Of a stretch of 64,000 nt of DNA, positions 52,195-60,479 are shown in pieces (position 1 is the first letter of the stretch; every line of letters begins with the position of its first letter). Origin of the DNA: Bacteroidia bacterium (GTDB taxonomy: Bacteria; Bacteroidota; Bacteroidia; Palsa-965); assembly GCA_025454955.1 (NCBI GenBank), contig JALONL010000008.1, positions 1 through 64,000 of the forward strand. Direction: 5' to 3'. A model generated the notes under the pieces. That model was given only the letters and a program-made list of their open reading frames with translations, searched no databases and was not told where the DNA came from. Both the position numbers and the translations under genes were made by a program.

Positions 52195-53577
52195 TCAGTG
52201 TGTGGTGCGGAGTGAATTGTTTCTTACCTGGTCGAATGTGTAAGCTGCTTTCACTTCGCCGTTTTCAAATACAGTTACCAATTCGTCGCTGCCGGTTTCG
52301 TGTGCTGCGCGTGTGGTGAGTGTGTCGTTTTCGCGCACTAATTTAAGTCGGCCCCGTTTCGAGCGTTTTCCGCTGTCGGTTACGGGATCTTTAAATACGT
52401 CGCGTGCTTCGCCGTTTACAATGGCACTGCTGCATTTGAATGCAAACTTCTGCGTATCGCGGTTGAGTTTTTGCAAAAGCCCGCCACCCATGCCAAAGGC
52501 CACATTATCGGCCGACCAGCCATGCGTTTTGAGGTTTTCGAGAATATCGCCAATAGAATCATATTCCACGCCGTCGCCCTGAATGACGCGCACATTGGGA
52601 TGCAGCACCTTGTAGCCTTTTGCATTGACCGTGAAGCCAAATTTTTGGCCCAGAATTTCCACCACACGCAGCACCACCTCTTTAGGCTCGCCCGAATCGG
52701 GGCGAACCACCAGCGTGCCTTTTCGTTTCAGTACATCTTCGCGCAGCGTGCCGCCCCAGATATTTTCGCAGGCATTATAAATATCATACGAATCGCTCAC
52801 CACGGCCACCAAACCTTCGGCATACTGTGTAAGCATATTTCTGTAGGCTTCGGCCTCGTTTGCTTTTCCCCACGAAGTAATAGTGCTGTGTTCGGCCGCA
52901 GGAATTGAAAAACCGGCCACCAGTTCGGGCTGATAATGATCCTGAATGCAGGTAAGCGCCGCAATGGTATCGGTGCCTTTGAAATTGATGAGATGCGCCG
53001 CACCACCTACTGAAGCCGATTCGACCGACGATACACCGCGGAAGCCAAAATCGTGGAGTTTGAAATCGATGAGTGAAGGATCGCCGGTTTGTTCGAGGTA
53101 ATCGAGTATGCGGTTGCGTATGGCGCGCGAAAGCGTGGCCACCGTGCAGCCGTACCACACCTGCACGAGCAGTGTTTCGAGAAAATTGGTAAGCCAGAAA
53201 CAGGCAGGATCGGTATTTTCTACCGTCATCATTACATTATGCACAGGCACCACAGTGCCTTCGGCCACTGCTTTTATGCGCACGGGTAAACGGCCATTGT
53301 GTTTTTCGAGAATGTATTCCCAGCCTTCGCGGTAAAATACCGGTTGACCGAAATGCGCATTATAAAGTGCAGCCGCTTCTTCAAGTTTTTCGCGGGTTAC
53401 CACTTCACCGGCAAGATATTCCTGCAGGTAATATTGTAATCCGAAAAAAGTGACCTCGGGAAAAGCACCGCCGCGCGATTCGAAGTAGCTGTAAATAGAG
53501 GTTGTTCCGGCGGGATATTGTTTGGCGTGGCTTACTTTGTAGCTGTCGGTAAGCAGTAAAATGTTGTGGCGTATCAT
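52195..53577 (-). CDS. nadV: Nicotinamide phosphoribosyltransferase (NAMPT family)
   Basis: A 460-residue enzyme very similar to NAMPT, which makes NMN from nicotinamide and PRPP. The conserved blocks are clear: LHDFGFRGVSSVESA, NFKGTDT with Asp203, IPAAEHSTITSWG with the catalytic His230, VVSDSYDIYNACENIWGG, VVRPDSGEP, VIQGDGVEYDS, FGMGGGLLQKLNRDTQKF and SGKRSKRGRL. It lies between the NadM-Nudix gene (17 bases) and the Prs homologue (3 bases) in the nrtR operon. If the Prs homologue makes ADP-ribose pyrophosphate instead of PRPP, this enzyme could form NAD directly; the sequence alone cannot tell. Confidence 0.93.
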   Translation of the reverse strand: MIRHNILLLTDSYKVSHAKQYPAGTTSIYSYFESRGGAFPEVTFFGLQYYLQEYLAGEVVTREKLEEAAALYNAHFGQPVFYREGWEYILEKHNGRLPVRIKAVAEGTVVPVHNVMMTVENTDPACFWLTNFLETLLVQVWYGCTVATLSRAIRNRILDYLEQTGDPSLIDFKLHDFGFRGVSSVESASVGGAAHLINFKGTDTIAALTCIQDHYQPELVAGFSIPAAEHSTITSWGKANEAEAYRNMLTQYAEGLVAVVSDSYDIYNACENIWGGTLREDVLKRKGTLVVRPDSGEPKEVVLRVVEILGQKFGFTVNAKGYKVLHPNVRVIQGDGVEYDSIGDILENLKTHGWSADNVAFGMGGGLLQKLNRDTQKFAFKCSSAIVNGEARDVFKDPVTDSGKRSKRGRLKLVRENDTLTTRAAHETGSDELVTVFENGEVKAAYTFDQVRNNSLRTTH

Positions 53578-53594
53578 ATCAGTTGGTTTCAGGG

Positions 53595-54476
53595 TTAAAA
53601 TTGTTTTTGGAGAATGTGAAGCAGTACGTGATGTTCGTTTACCAGTTCATCGGCGCGGAGTTCATTCACGGAAAACCAGCGCAGTTCGGCGATATCGTCC
53701 TGTGCATGGGGTTCGCCTCCGGTATAATCGGCTTTGAAGAAGAGTGTAATTATTTTATCCTGTTCGCTGCGGTATCGCCAGTCGTCGATGCGTGCTGAAC
53801 CGAGGTAAACGGGATTGCCGAGTTTCAATCCGGTTTCTTCTTCGGCTTCGCGCAGTGCGGCTGTTTCGTAATTTTCATCGGCAGGATCGCTGAAGCCGCC
53901 TATGAAGCGGAATTTCTGCTGATGAGGTTTACGGCCGAGCAGGACTTCATTGCCTTTTACAATGGCCACATCCACCGTGGGAAATACCTTGGGGTATTGG
54001 TTGTAGGCCGCATAAATTACACCGGCGCGGAAGTCGGCTGTGGTGCGTACTTCGCGGCTTACTTCTTTGCGAAGTTCGGTGCCGGAGAATGCGCCAAACT
54101 GGCCCAGGTCGGCGGTTTGGAAGTGGCCGCAGTAATAGCGTATAAAGTTATCGCGTCCGCCATAAAGCAGTACGCTTCCTACGGGGCATGCTTCGCGGAT
54201 GCGTTTGTCGAGTTCGAGACTCCATTCGTGATCGGACGACATATCGGGGATGGAGAGCACCGATGCTTGCGGGAAACGTTCGAGCAGCATGGCTTTGCGT
54301 GCCACAAAGTCGAGCGGGTTGTTGCGTGTAACCAGTGCGGGCGAAACGCCGAGGAAAATCACAATGCGTTTGTGAATGGCTGTAACGCTTTCGATGAGGC
54401 GAATGTGTCCATCGTGAAGCTCATTTACCTGAAAGCGGCCAACGAGAACGCCGATGTCGTGTGAGGAGGTTTCCAT
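53595..54476 (-). CDS. Bifunctional NMN adenylyltransferase / Nudix ADP-ribose pyrophosphatase (NadM-Nudix)
   Basis: A 293-residue two-domain enzyme. The N-terminal nucleotidyltransferase (1-170) has GRFQVNELHDGHIRLIE (HxGH) and FSGTELRKEV for ATP binding, converting NMN to NAD. The C-terminal Nudix domain has FIGGFSDPADENYETAALRE followed by AEEETGL, a Nudix box with one extra residue before the first Glu. That domain typically hydrolyses ADP-ribose. The start at 54476 gives the conserved N-terminus and a 4-base gap to nrtR; the frame extends to 54593 only by overlapping nrtR. Confidence 0.93.
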   Translation of the reverse strand: METSSHDIGVLVGRFQVNELHDGHIRLIESVTAIHKRIVIFLGVSPALVTRNNPLDFVARKAMLLERFPQASVLSIPDMSSDHEWSLELDKRIREACPVGSVLLYGGRDNFIRYYCGHFQTADLGQFGAFSGTELRKEVSREVRTTADFRAGVIYAAYNQYPKVFPTVDVAIVKGNEVLLGRKPHQQKFRFIGGFSDPADENYETAALREAEEETGLKLGNPVYLGSARIDDWRYRSEQDKIITLFFKADYTGGEPHAQDDIAELRWFSVNELRADELVNEHHVLLHILQKQF

Positions 54477-54480
54477 AATT

Positions 54481-55179
54481 TCAGAGTTCGAAGTGAAATC
54501 CCTGGCGAGAAAGTTCTTTGTATTTTTTTGCGTTGAAACGGTAGAGTTGTGCGGGTCGTCCGCTTCCGGCCGTAACTTGTTCGTCGCAGGCATCGAGCAG
54601 GTTCATGGCGAGAATTTTTTTGCGGAAATTTCGTTTGTCGATGCTTTTGCGGAGAATGGTTTCGTAGAGGTGCTGCAATTCGCTGAGTGTGAATTTGGGC
54701 GGCAGAAGTTCAAAGCCCACGGGCTGCCAGCGGAGTTTTGCAGCGAGACGGTCCAAAGCCGTTTGCAGAATTTCGGCATGATCGAAGCCGAGTGCGATTC
54801 TGGATTGTACCAGTTTCCATTGAGCTTCAACGGTATCGCGTCCGGCCACGGGTTCAATATCCATGCTTTTCACGAGGGCAAAGTAGGCAATGGAAATAAT
54901 CTGTTCGCGCGGGTCGCGGGCGGGATTGGTGAAAGTGTAAAGCTGTTCGGCCCAGATTTTTTGTATGCCGGCTTTTTCGAGCAGCAGGCGTTTCAACGCC
55001 TCATCGCCCGATTCGCCCTGATGCAGAAAGCCGCCGGGCAATACCCATTTTCCGGCAAAAGGCTCCACGCCACGCTTAAGCAGCAATACATGCAATCCCT
55101 CGGGCGAGTAGCCGAATACGACACAGTCCACAGCTATTGCAGGGCGGGGAAATTGATAGGTATGCGAGGCTGCACACAT
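54481..55179 (-). CDS. nrtR: NrtR-family regulator (Nudix-like sensor plus winged helix)
   Basis: A 232-residue protein. The N-terminal Nudix-like domain (about 10-145; GKWVLPGGFLHQGESGDEAL) has a degenerate Nudix box (KRLLLEKAGI instead of REUxEExGU), as expected for a non-catalytic sensor. The C-terminal domain (about 150-232; FTLSELQHLYETILRKSIDKRNFRKK) is a winged helix. NrtR repressors control NAD biosynthesis and are released by ADP-ribose or related ligands. Its place at the head of the NAD operon, back to back with TonB-pnuC-nadR, fits this role well. A candidate operator lies in the shared promoter region. Confidence 0.9.
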   Translation of the reverse strand: MCAASHTYQFPRPAIAVDCVVFGYSPEGLHVLLLKRGVEPFAGKWVLPGGFLHQGESGDEALKRLLLEKAGIQKIWAEQLYTFTNPARDPREQIISIAYFALVKSMDIEPVAGRDTVEAQWKLVQSRIALGFDHAEILQTALDRLAAKLRWQPVGFELLPPKFTLSELQHLYETILRKSIDKRNFRKKILAMNLLDACDEQVTAGSGRPAQLYRFNAKKYKELSRQGFHFEL

Positions 55180-55201
55180 AACCGGGTGGATTATTTGATG
55201 A

Positions 55202-55231
55202 CAAAGGAAAGTACAATTTCTGAGCCGACAA
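55202..55231 (-). promoter_or_regulatory. Candidate promoter of the nrtR operon
   Basis: In minus sense: TTG (55229-55231), a 19-base spacer and TTCCTTTG (55202-55209), a one-mismatch -7 box. Transcription would start near 55196, about 17 bases before the nrtR ATG. Confidence 0.5.
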
Positions 55232-55236
55232 AATTT

Positions 55237-55257
55237 TTAGTGTATTTTTTACACTAA
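55237..55257. promoter_or_regulatory. Candidate NrtR operator
   Basis: A perfect palindrome with 8-bp arms TTAGTGTA/TACACTAA and a 5-base T centre. It lies between the two promoters, adjoining the -33 box of nrtR and covering the -33 zone of the TonB gene promoter. Confidence 0.6.
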
Positions 55258-55270
55258 TTAATTTTTTTTC

Positions 55271-55278
55271 TATTTTTG
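55271..55278 (+). promoter_or_regulatory. -7 box for the TonB-pnuC-nadR unit
   Basis: TATTTTTG matches TAnnTTTG, 27 bases before the ATG at 55305. The expected -33 position falls in the right arm of the palindrome, so a bound repressor would block polymerase. Confidence 0.55.
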
Positions 55279-55304
55279 AGCCATCCAACCAATATTAACC
55301 TCTA

Positions 55305-57362
55305 ATGAAACGCTCCATTTTATTTGTTAGCTGTCTGGCATTCACCGTTGTTGCACAGGCACAACAGGGTGTGGAACCCGACAGTCTACATTTGCAAGGC
55401 GATACACTTATACGTGATAAAAAACTGGACGAAGTGGTAATTCTCACCTATCGCGGACAAAATTCGGGATTAAGTAATTCGAGTATTCTTTCGCTGAAAG
55501 ATATTGAACAAAATTATACCGGCCAGGAACCGGCAGCACTTCTTTCGCAAACACCGGGCATAAACTGGTACAGCGACGGAGGCCATAGCACGGGTTATAC
55601 GTATATGCGCATACGTGGTATTGACCAGACAAGGATAAATTTTATGCTCGACGGAGTTCCGCTCAATGAGCCGGAAGATCAGGGAGTGTATTTCAGCAAC
55701 TATCCCGATTTCTTAAACAGTGTGAACAGTATATCTGTACAGCGGGGTGTAGGAATAAGCGGCAATGGCATGGCTTCTTTGGGCGGTTCGGTAAATTTTG
55801 AATCGGCTTCATTAACCGATTCGGCATATACCAGTTTGCAGGCAAGCGGAGGTTCGTGGCTGAGCGGGCGAATGAGTTCGGAGTTTTCGTCGGGTGTGCA
55901 AAGAAACGGTTTGTCGTTGTACGGGCGTTTTTCGGCTTCCACCACGGAGGGTTTCAGAGATCATTCGGGCAACAATGGTGGTTCGTTTTTTCTGAGCAGC
56001 AGGTATGCTCACCAACGTGGGGTGCTAAAAATAACCGGATTTGCGGGCCGTATGCGCAGTCAGATGAGCTGGCTGGCTGTTCCGCAATCGGCTATTAATA
56101 ATTCTGTAACCACCAATATAAACTCAATAGCCGAAGCTGATGCGTTTAACCAGCAGCTTGCAATGGTTCAATACACGCGGATGCTTAAAGTAAGGGGAGT
56201 AGTTTTTGCCACTGCTTATTACAACCGTATTGAAGGAGGTTATTCGGTTCCGTTTGGCAGCGATTTTTATGAGTTCAATGTGGCCTCGTCTATGTTTGGC
56301 TCGTTTGTTAATTACAACCTGCAACTGGGTAAATATATGCTGCGGGGCGGGCTTCATGCCAGTTATTATTTCAGGGATCATTTTCTGCGCGATATACCTG
56401 ACATATCAAGAGTGTTCTACAAAAATCGCGGCATAAAATCAGAGTTAACTGCATTTGTACGTGCCGAGCGTGAAACCGCCAAATGGCTTACCTATACCGA
56501 TGTACAACTGCGTACGGTGCAGTTCAGCTACATTGCCGATCCGCAGTATGGTGGCAACCTTAATCCGCTTTCGTGGGTATTTCTTAATCCGAAAATTGGT
56601 GCCGAGCGGAAATGGCGAGAGAAATTAATTGCCTATGCCTTTATCGGTTTTGTATCAAGAGAACCAACGCGAAACGATTTATTTGCAGGGGCCGATAATC
56701 CCGATACCTCGCGAATTAATCTGTTAAACAGCCGGACAGTGGTTTATCCCGAATCGGTACTTGATTTTGAGGCCGGAGTGAGGGTAATAAAGAAGAAAGT
56801 AAGGGCAACGGTAAATTTTTACTGGATGCAGTTCAACAATGAAATTGCTGCAATTGGCCAGCTCAGCAATATTGGCTTACAGTTGCGCGAAAATGTAAGT
56901 TCGAGTTTCAGAAGAGGATTTGAACTTGAACTTCGTGCCACACCATTTCCGAAGTGGGAGTTTATGTGCAGCATGAATGTTTCTCAGAACCGGATTGAGT
57001 TATTTACCGATTTTGACTCCACCCAATACCGGAATGTGGTTCCTCTTTTAACCCCGGCCATGCTGGGTTATAGCCGGATTAGCTATCAGTGGCGAAAAAA
57101 CATTGCTATAGAACTCAATGCGCAGGGACAAACAAAATCTTATCTCACCAATAGCAACAAACAAAATCTGATTACTCCTGCTTTTATAATTGCAGGTACA
57201 GCCGCAAATTTTCAAGTTACCCGAAATTTCAAAGCCGCTGTAATGGTAAATAATATATTGAATACGCGTTATTCTACTTCGGGATATGCCATAGGCAATG
57301 AGCGGGGACTGTATGCCATGGCCGGAAGAAATTTCTTTACCACACTAACCCTCACTTTCTGA
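55305..57362 (+). CDS. TonB-dependent outer-membrane receptor, probably for an NAD precursor
   Basis: A 685-residue receptor with a signal peptide (FTVVAQAQQ), a TonB-box-like LDEVVILTY near residue 40, and a plug domain (about 50-170) with GQEPAALLSQTPGINW, YMRIRGIDQTRINFMLDGVPLNEPE and GNGMASLGGSVNFES. A 22-strand-type barrel ends in an aromatic C-terminus (FFTTLTLTF). No SusD partner is present. The 3-base gap to pnuC and the following nadR strongly suggest transport of nicotinamide riboside or a related compound across the outer membrane; the substrate is inferred from context only. Confidence 0.88.
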   Translation: MKRSILFVSCLAFTVVAQAQQGVEPDSLHLQGDTLIRDKKLDEVVILTYRGQNSGLSNSSILSLKDIEQNYTGQEPAALLSQTPGINWYSDGGHSTGYTYMRIRGIDQTRINFMLDGVPLNEPEDQGVYFSNYPDFLNSVNSISVQRGVGISGNGMASLGGSVNFESASLTDSAYTSLQASGGSWLSGRMSSEFSSGVQRNGLSLYGRFSASTTEGFRDHSGNNGGSFFLSSRYAHQRGVLKITGFAGRMRSQMSWLAVPQSAINNSVTTNINSIAEADAFNQQLAMVQYTRMLKVRGVVFATAYYNRIEGGYSVPFGSDFYEFNVASSMFGSFVNYNLQLGKYMLRGGLHASYYFRDHFLRDIPDISRVFYKNRGIKSELTAFVRAERETAKWLTYTDVQLRTVQFSYIADPQYGGNLNPLSWVFLNPKIGAERKWREKLIAYAFIGFVSREPTRNDLFAGADNPDTSRINLLNSRTVVYPESVLDFEAGVRVIKKKVRATVNFYWMQFNNEIAAIGQLSNIGLQLRENVSSSFRRGFELELRATPFPKWEFMCSMNVSQNRIELFTDFDSTQYRNVVPLLTPAMLGYSRISYQWRKNIAIELNAQGQTKSYLTNSNKQNLITPAFIIAGTAANFQVTRNFKAAVMVNNILNTRYSTSGYAIGNERGLYAMAGRNFFTTLTLTF

Positions 57363-57365
57363 ACA

Positions 57366-57935
57366 ATGCTTTATCTTGAAATAACGGCTGTAGTATTCAG
57401 TCTGCTCAGCGTCTGGTTTTCGGTAAACCGGAATGTATTAACCTGGCCCACGGGTATAGCCGGTGTAATTGCTTATTTCATTCTCTTTTATTATCAAAGA
57501 CTCTATGCCGATACGTTGCTTCAGGTAATATTCTTTATTCAGGCAATTTATGGCTGGAATAACTGGGGGGAAAACTTAGACAAGGAAAAAGAGATAAAGC
57601 CGGAAGTAATGTCGAAAAACCTGCGTGTGCTTTTTTCGATATTAATTGTGGGTGTGTGGATCATCACGGCACTGTTGTTAATCATGTACACCAAACCCAA
57701 TATTCCCTGGGCCGATTCGGCGGCTTCCACGCTGAGTATTTTTGCGAATCTTTTATTAGCCAGGCGCAAAATAGAAAACTGGGTGCTTTGGATAATGGCC
57801 GACCTTATTTACATTGGTATATTTGTGTACAACGAAATGTACCTTTCGGCATTTACCTATTTTGTTTTTCTCATTATGGCCACGGTGGCGCTGTTTTCAT
57901 GGAAAAATTCACTTACCGAAAAGGCTTCCTCCTAG
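57366..57935 (+). CDS. pnuC: PnuC-family nicotinamide riboside transporter
   Basis: A 189-residue inner-membrane facilitator with about seven membrane helices. PnuC marks include FSVNRNVLTWPTGIAGVIAYF and IFFIQAIYGWNNWGE. PnuC relatives also move thiamine or riboflavin, but the next gene encodes NadR, a nicotinamide riboside kinase, and the upstream divergent unit is an NAD operon. Nicotinamide riboside is therefore the likely cargo. The 3' end overlaps the nadR start by 37 bases. Confidence 0.9.
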   Translation: MLYLEITAVVFSLLSVWFSVNRNVLTWPTGIAGVIAYFILFYYQRLYADTLLQVIFFIQAIYGWNNWGENLDKEKEIKPEVMSKNLRVLFSILIVGVWIITALLLIMYTKPNIPWADSAASTLSIFANLLLARRKIENWVLWIMADLIYIGIFVYNEMYLSAFTYFVFLIMATVALFSWKNSLTEKASS

Positions 57936-58897
57936 GTAAATTTATGCCCCTTCACAACGGGCATCTTTACCTGATAGAAAAGGCTTTGGAAAAAGCAGAA
58001 TTGCTCACCGTACTTGTGTGTACCACCCGGCGCGAGCCCATTAACGGCGAACTGCGCTACCACTGGATGCGCGAGTGTATGAGCAACCGGCCACGCGTAA
58101 AAGTAATACACGTTACCGACGAGGTTCCCTCCTACCCGCATGAGCATCCTGATTTTGCAGCGATATGGACAGCTCTGCTGAAACGATATATTGATGCCGC
58201 CACTGAAGTGGTATTTACCTCAGAAGAGTACGGCAATGACATTGCTTCGTGGCTTTCCATTGCGCACTGTTGTGTGGATCCTGAGAGAAACCACGTACCG
58301 GTTTCGGCCACTGAGGTGCGCAATAATCCGGTAAAGTTTTGGGAATTTATTCCTCCTCCCGTGCGCCCGCATTATGTACAGAAAATTGTTCTTACCGGCC
58401 CCGAATCGACCGGTAAAACAAGTTTATGTGAGGAGCTAGCTGCGCATTTCCACACCGTTTGGGTGCGCGAATACGGGCGCGAGTATTTTCTGGAGAAAAA
58501 CGGGAAACTCGATGCGGGCGATTTTTTTCATATCGCCCAAAAGCAAATTGAGCTTGAAAATGAGGCAGCCCTGCGGGCAAATAAAATATTGATTTGTGAT
58601 ACCGACCCGATGGTAACCGCCGTATGGAGTGAAATATACCTGCGTGAAATTCCCGAAAAGCTGCTGCAAACTTCCATTGAACAGCAATATAGTTTGCATT
58701 TGCTTATGGATATAGATATACCTTGGGTAAACGACGGTACACGCGAGTTTCCCGCTCTCAGGCAATGGCATTTTAACCGGCTTGAACAGGAACTGATACA
58801 CCGGCAGCGTAAGTTTGAACGCATTGGCGGAAGTGGAAGCGAACGCACCCAAAACGCCATTGCGGCCATTGAGAAACATCTCGGTATTAAAAGCTAA
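57899..58897 (+). CDS. nadR: NadR: NMN adenylyltransferase / nicotinamide riboside kinase
   Basis: A 332-residue bifunctional enzyme. The N-terminal nucleotidyltransferase has LGKFMPLHNGHLYLIEKA (HxGH) and PVSATEVRNNPVKFW. The C-terminal kinase has a P-loop GPESTGKTSLCEELA, a Walker B-like ICDTDPMVTAVW and the lid region VNDGTREFP. It phosphorylates nicotinamide riboside delivered by PnuC and can make NAD from NMN. There is no N-terminal helix-turn-helix, so it lacks the repressor function of enteric NadR, consistent with NrtR doing that job. The ATG at 57899 gives the family N-terminus. Confidence 0.93.
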   Translation: MEKFTYRKGFLLGKFMPLHNGHLYLIEKALEKAELLTVLVCTTRREPINGELRYHWMRECMSNRPRVKVIHVTDEVPSYPHEHPDFAAIWTALLKRYIDAATEVVFTSEEYGNDIASWLSIAHCCVDPERNHVPVSATEVRNNPVKFWEFIPPPVRPHYVQKIVLTGPESTGKTSLCEELAAHFHTVWVREYGREYFLEKNGKLDAGDFFHIAQKQIELENEAALRANKILICDTDPMVTAVWSEIYLREIPEKLLQTSIEQQYSLHLLMDIDIPWVNDGTREFPALRQWHFNRLEQELIHRQRKFERIGGSGSERTQNAIAAIEKHLGIKS

Positions 58898-58963
58898 AAC
58901 AGGCTTTATTTTTTAGTCTTTAGTATTTATTACACAATCACCAACCTGTCTTACATTTACATC

Positions 58964-59794
58964 ATGCGAACTCTCATTCTCTTTTTCATACTCTTCCCTA
59001 CCCTGCTGCACGCACAGCACGAATGGAACCGTGTAAAACCGGTAAGGATGGCCGCACCTGTATGGCAAGGCCCCGCACCCAAATTAGCTTCCGGAGCTGT
59101 TGCTTTAAAACATATTTTTGTCAACCGAAACCAATATAACGATCCAAAAGAATGGATGAAGGAAAATAATCTCCCTGATTATTTCTGGTCTTTACCAAAC
59201 GATTCACGGCAACAACACAATACAATTCCCGCCACATTTCCCTTATATTTCAATAACAACGTTGTTACCAGTGCCTGGCACAACAAAGGCATCGTATATT
59301 ATGTGTACAGCGATTCATTGCTGTTTGTGGCCGACTCGGCTTCAGGCGAGGTAATATGCGCTTACGATTTTGGTGCTTACCTTATTAGTCCCCAATACAT
59401 AAAAGCCGATGAGCCATATATTAAACAGTCGATACGGTTTGCGCTTCTTTATGATTCGGTGTTGTATATGACGAATTACCACAATACCTACTCACATAGC
59501 ACTGCACAGCAAAATGCCTATATCACTGCAATTGACATTCGGACGCATACTGTGAAATGGAGATCCAATGCATTAATCAATAACTCGCCAATATTTGCTA
59601 TTTATAAGAATTATCTGATTTGCGGCTACGGTTTCAGCTCAGAGCCTGATTTTATCTATATACTGGATAATAATAACGGAAAAGTAGTAAGCAGTTTTCC
59701 GGTAAAAACGGAACCACAGATGATTTATGTGAAAGGCATAAAACTTTATTTACTAATATCTAATGAGAATTATGAATACGAACTGATTCTTTAA
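58964..59794 (+). CDS. Secreted hypothetical, possible beta-propeller
   Basis: A 276-residue protein with a signal peptide (FILFPTLLHAQ). The mature part has repeated strand pairs such as SLLFVADSASGEVICAYDF, YITAIDIRTHTVKWRSN and FIYILDNNNGKVVSSFPV, reminiscent of PQQ/WD-type propeller blades. No enzymatic residues were recognised. It lies 66 bases after nadR on the same strand; whether it belongs to the NAD regulon is unclear. A TACATTTA box lies almost at the start codon. Confidence 0.55.
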   Translation: MRTLILFFILFPTLLHAQHEWNRVKPVRMAAPVWQGPAPKLASGAVALKHIFVNRNQYNDPKEWMKENNLPDYFWSLPNDSRQQHNTIPATFPLYFNNNVVTSAWHNKGIVYYVYSDSLLFVADSASGEVICAYDFGAYLISPQYIKADEPYIKQSIRFALLYDSVLYMTNYHNTYSHSTAQQNAYITAIDIRTHTVKWRSNALINNSPIFAIYKNYLICGYGFSSEPDFIYILDNNNGKVVSSFPVKTEPQMIYVKGIKLYLLISNENYEYELIL

Positions 59795-59848
59795 AACGAT
59801 AAACACAGGTAGTCCATACTGCGGAAATTGACAACGGACTTTACGCCC

Positions 59849-60457
59849 TTAATCCGTTATATTAAATTTAATCTTTGCCCCATCGGGCAAATTTTTAATT
59901 TGCTGTGCCAGTTCGCCCCTGAATTTCATGAGTTCAATTGTATCGGCTGCATAAAGGTTGTTAAGTTCAAACGCACCGCCGGCTACAAACGGAATTTTGG
60001 GTGCCAGTCTTTTTCCGGCGGGCAATGGGCCGTGTTTTTTTTGCCAGGCTTCGGCCAGCGGCCAGCCGGTAAGTACTTTATCATCGGCCAGAATTAGTGT
60101 GGCCCATTGTTCCATGCTGTGGGCTATAAATTCTAATTGCCCCGTTTCGGCATCCATAGTGAAAATACGGTTATCGAGTTCGGCAAAGGGAAAGCCGAAA
60201 ATGTCGTGTGCAAAAAAAACTATTCCTTCGGGCAGCAGGCCTTTCCAGGTTTGTTTCCAATGTTCGTTTGCGTTGTAATGAGTAAGACTGAATCCCACAT
60301 CGCTGTAAGGGAAAATATGCAGGGCATTGTAAAAATTCATCCAGCCGTTGCGGTGGTTGAGCAACTGTGTAATGCCCGGCGGCAAATTGCCGGGCAGCGG
60401 GGTATCCGACAATTCTGCCGAACCTATTGAAACCAATTTAGCTATTGCACTTTTCAC
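59849..60457 (-). CDS. SMI1/KNR4 (SUKH)-like protein, putative immunity protein
   Basis: A 202-residue protein with the SUKH fold pattern: N-terminal helices, then GIVFFAHDIFGFPFAELDNRIFTMDAETGQ (the strand-rich core), then EQWATLILADDKVLTGWPLAEAWQKKHGPL. SUKH proteins are frequent immunity proteins against polymorphic toxins, including nucleases. It lies downstream of a HINT/nuclease toxin gene on the same strand, with two unusual genes between, and 22 bases after the nearest one. Immunity is inferred from family and context. Confidence 0.7.
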   Translation of the reverse strand: MKSAIAKLVSIGSAELSDTPLPGNLPPGITQLLNHRNGWMNFYNALHIFPYSDVGFSLTHYNANEHWKQTWKGLLPEGIVFFAHDIFGFPFAELDNRIFTMDAETGQLEFIAHSMEQWATLILADDKVLTGWPLAEAWQKKHGPLPAGKRLAPKIPFVAGGAFELNNLYAADTIELMKFRGELAQQIKNLPDGAKIKFNITD

Positions 60458-60479
60458 TCTGCCAAATTAATCATTAACG

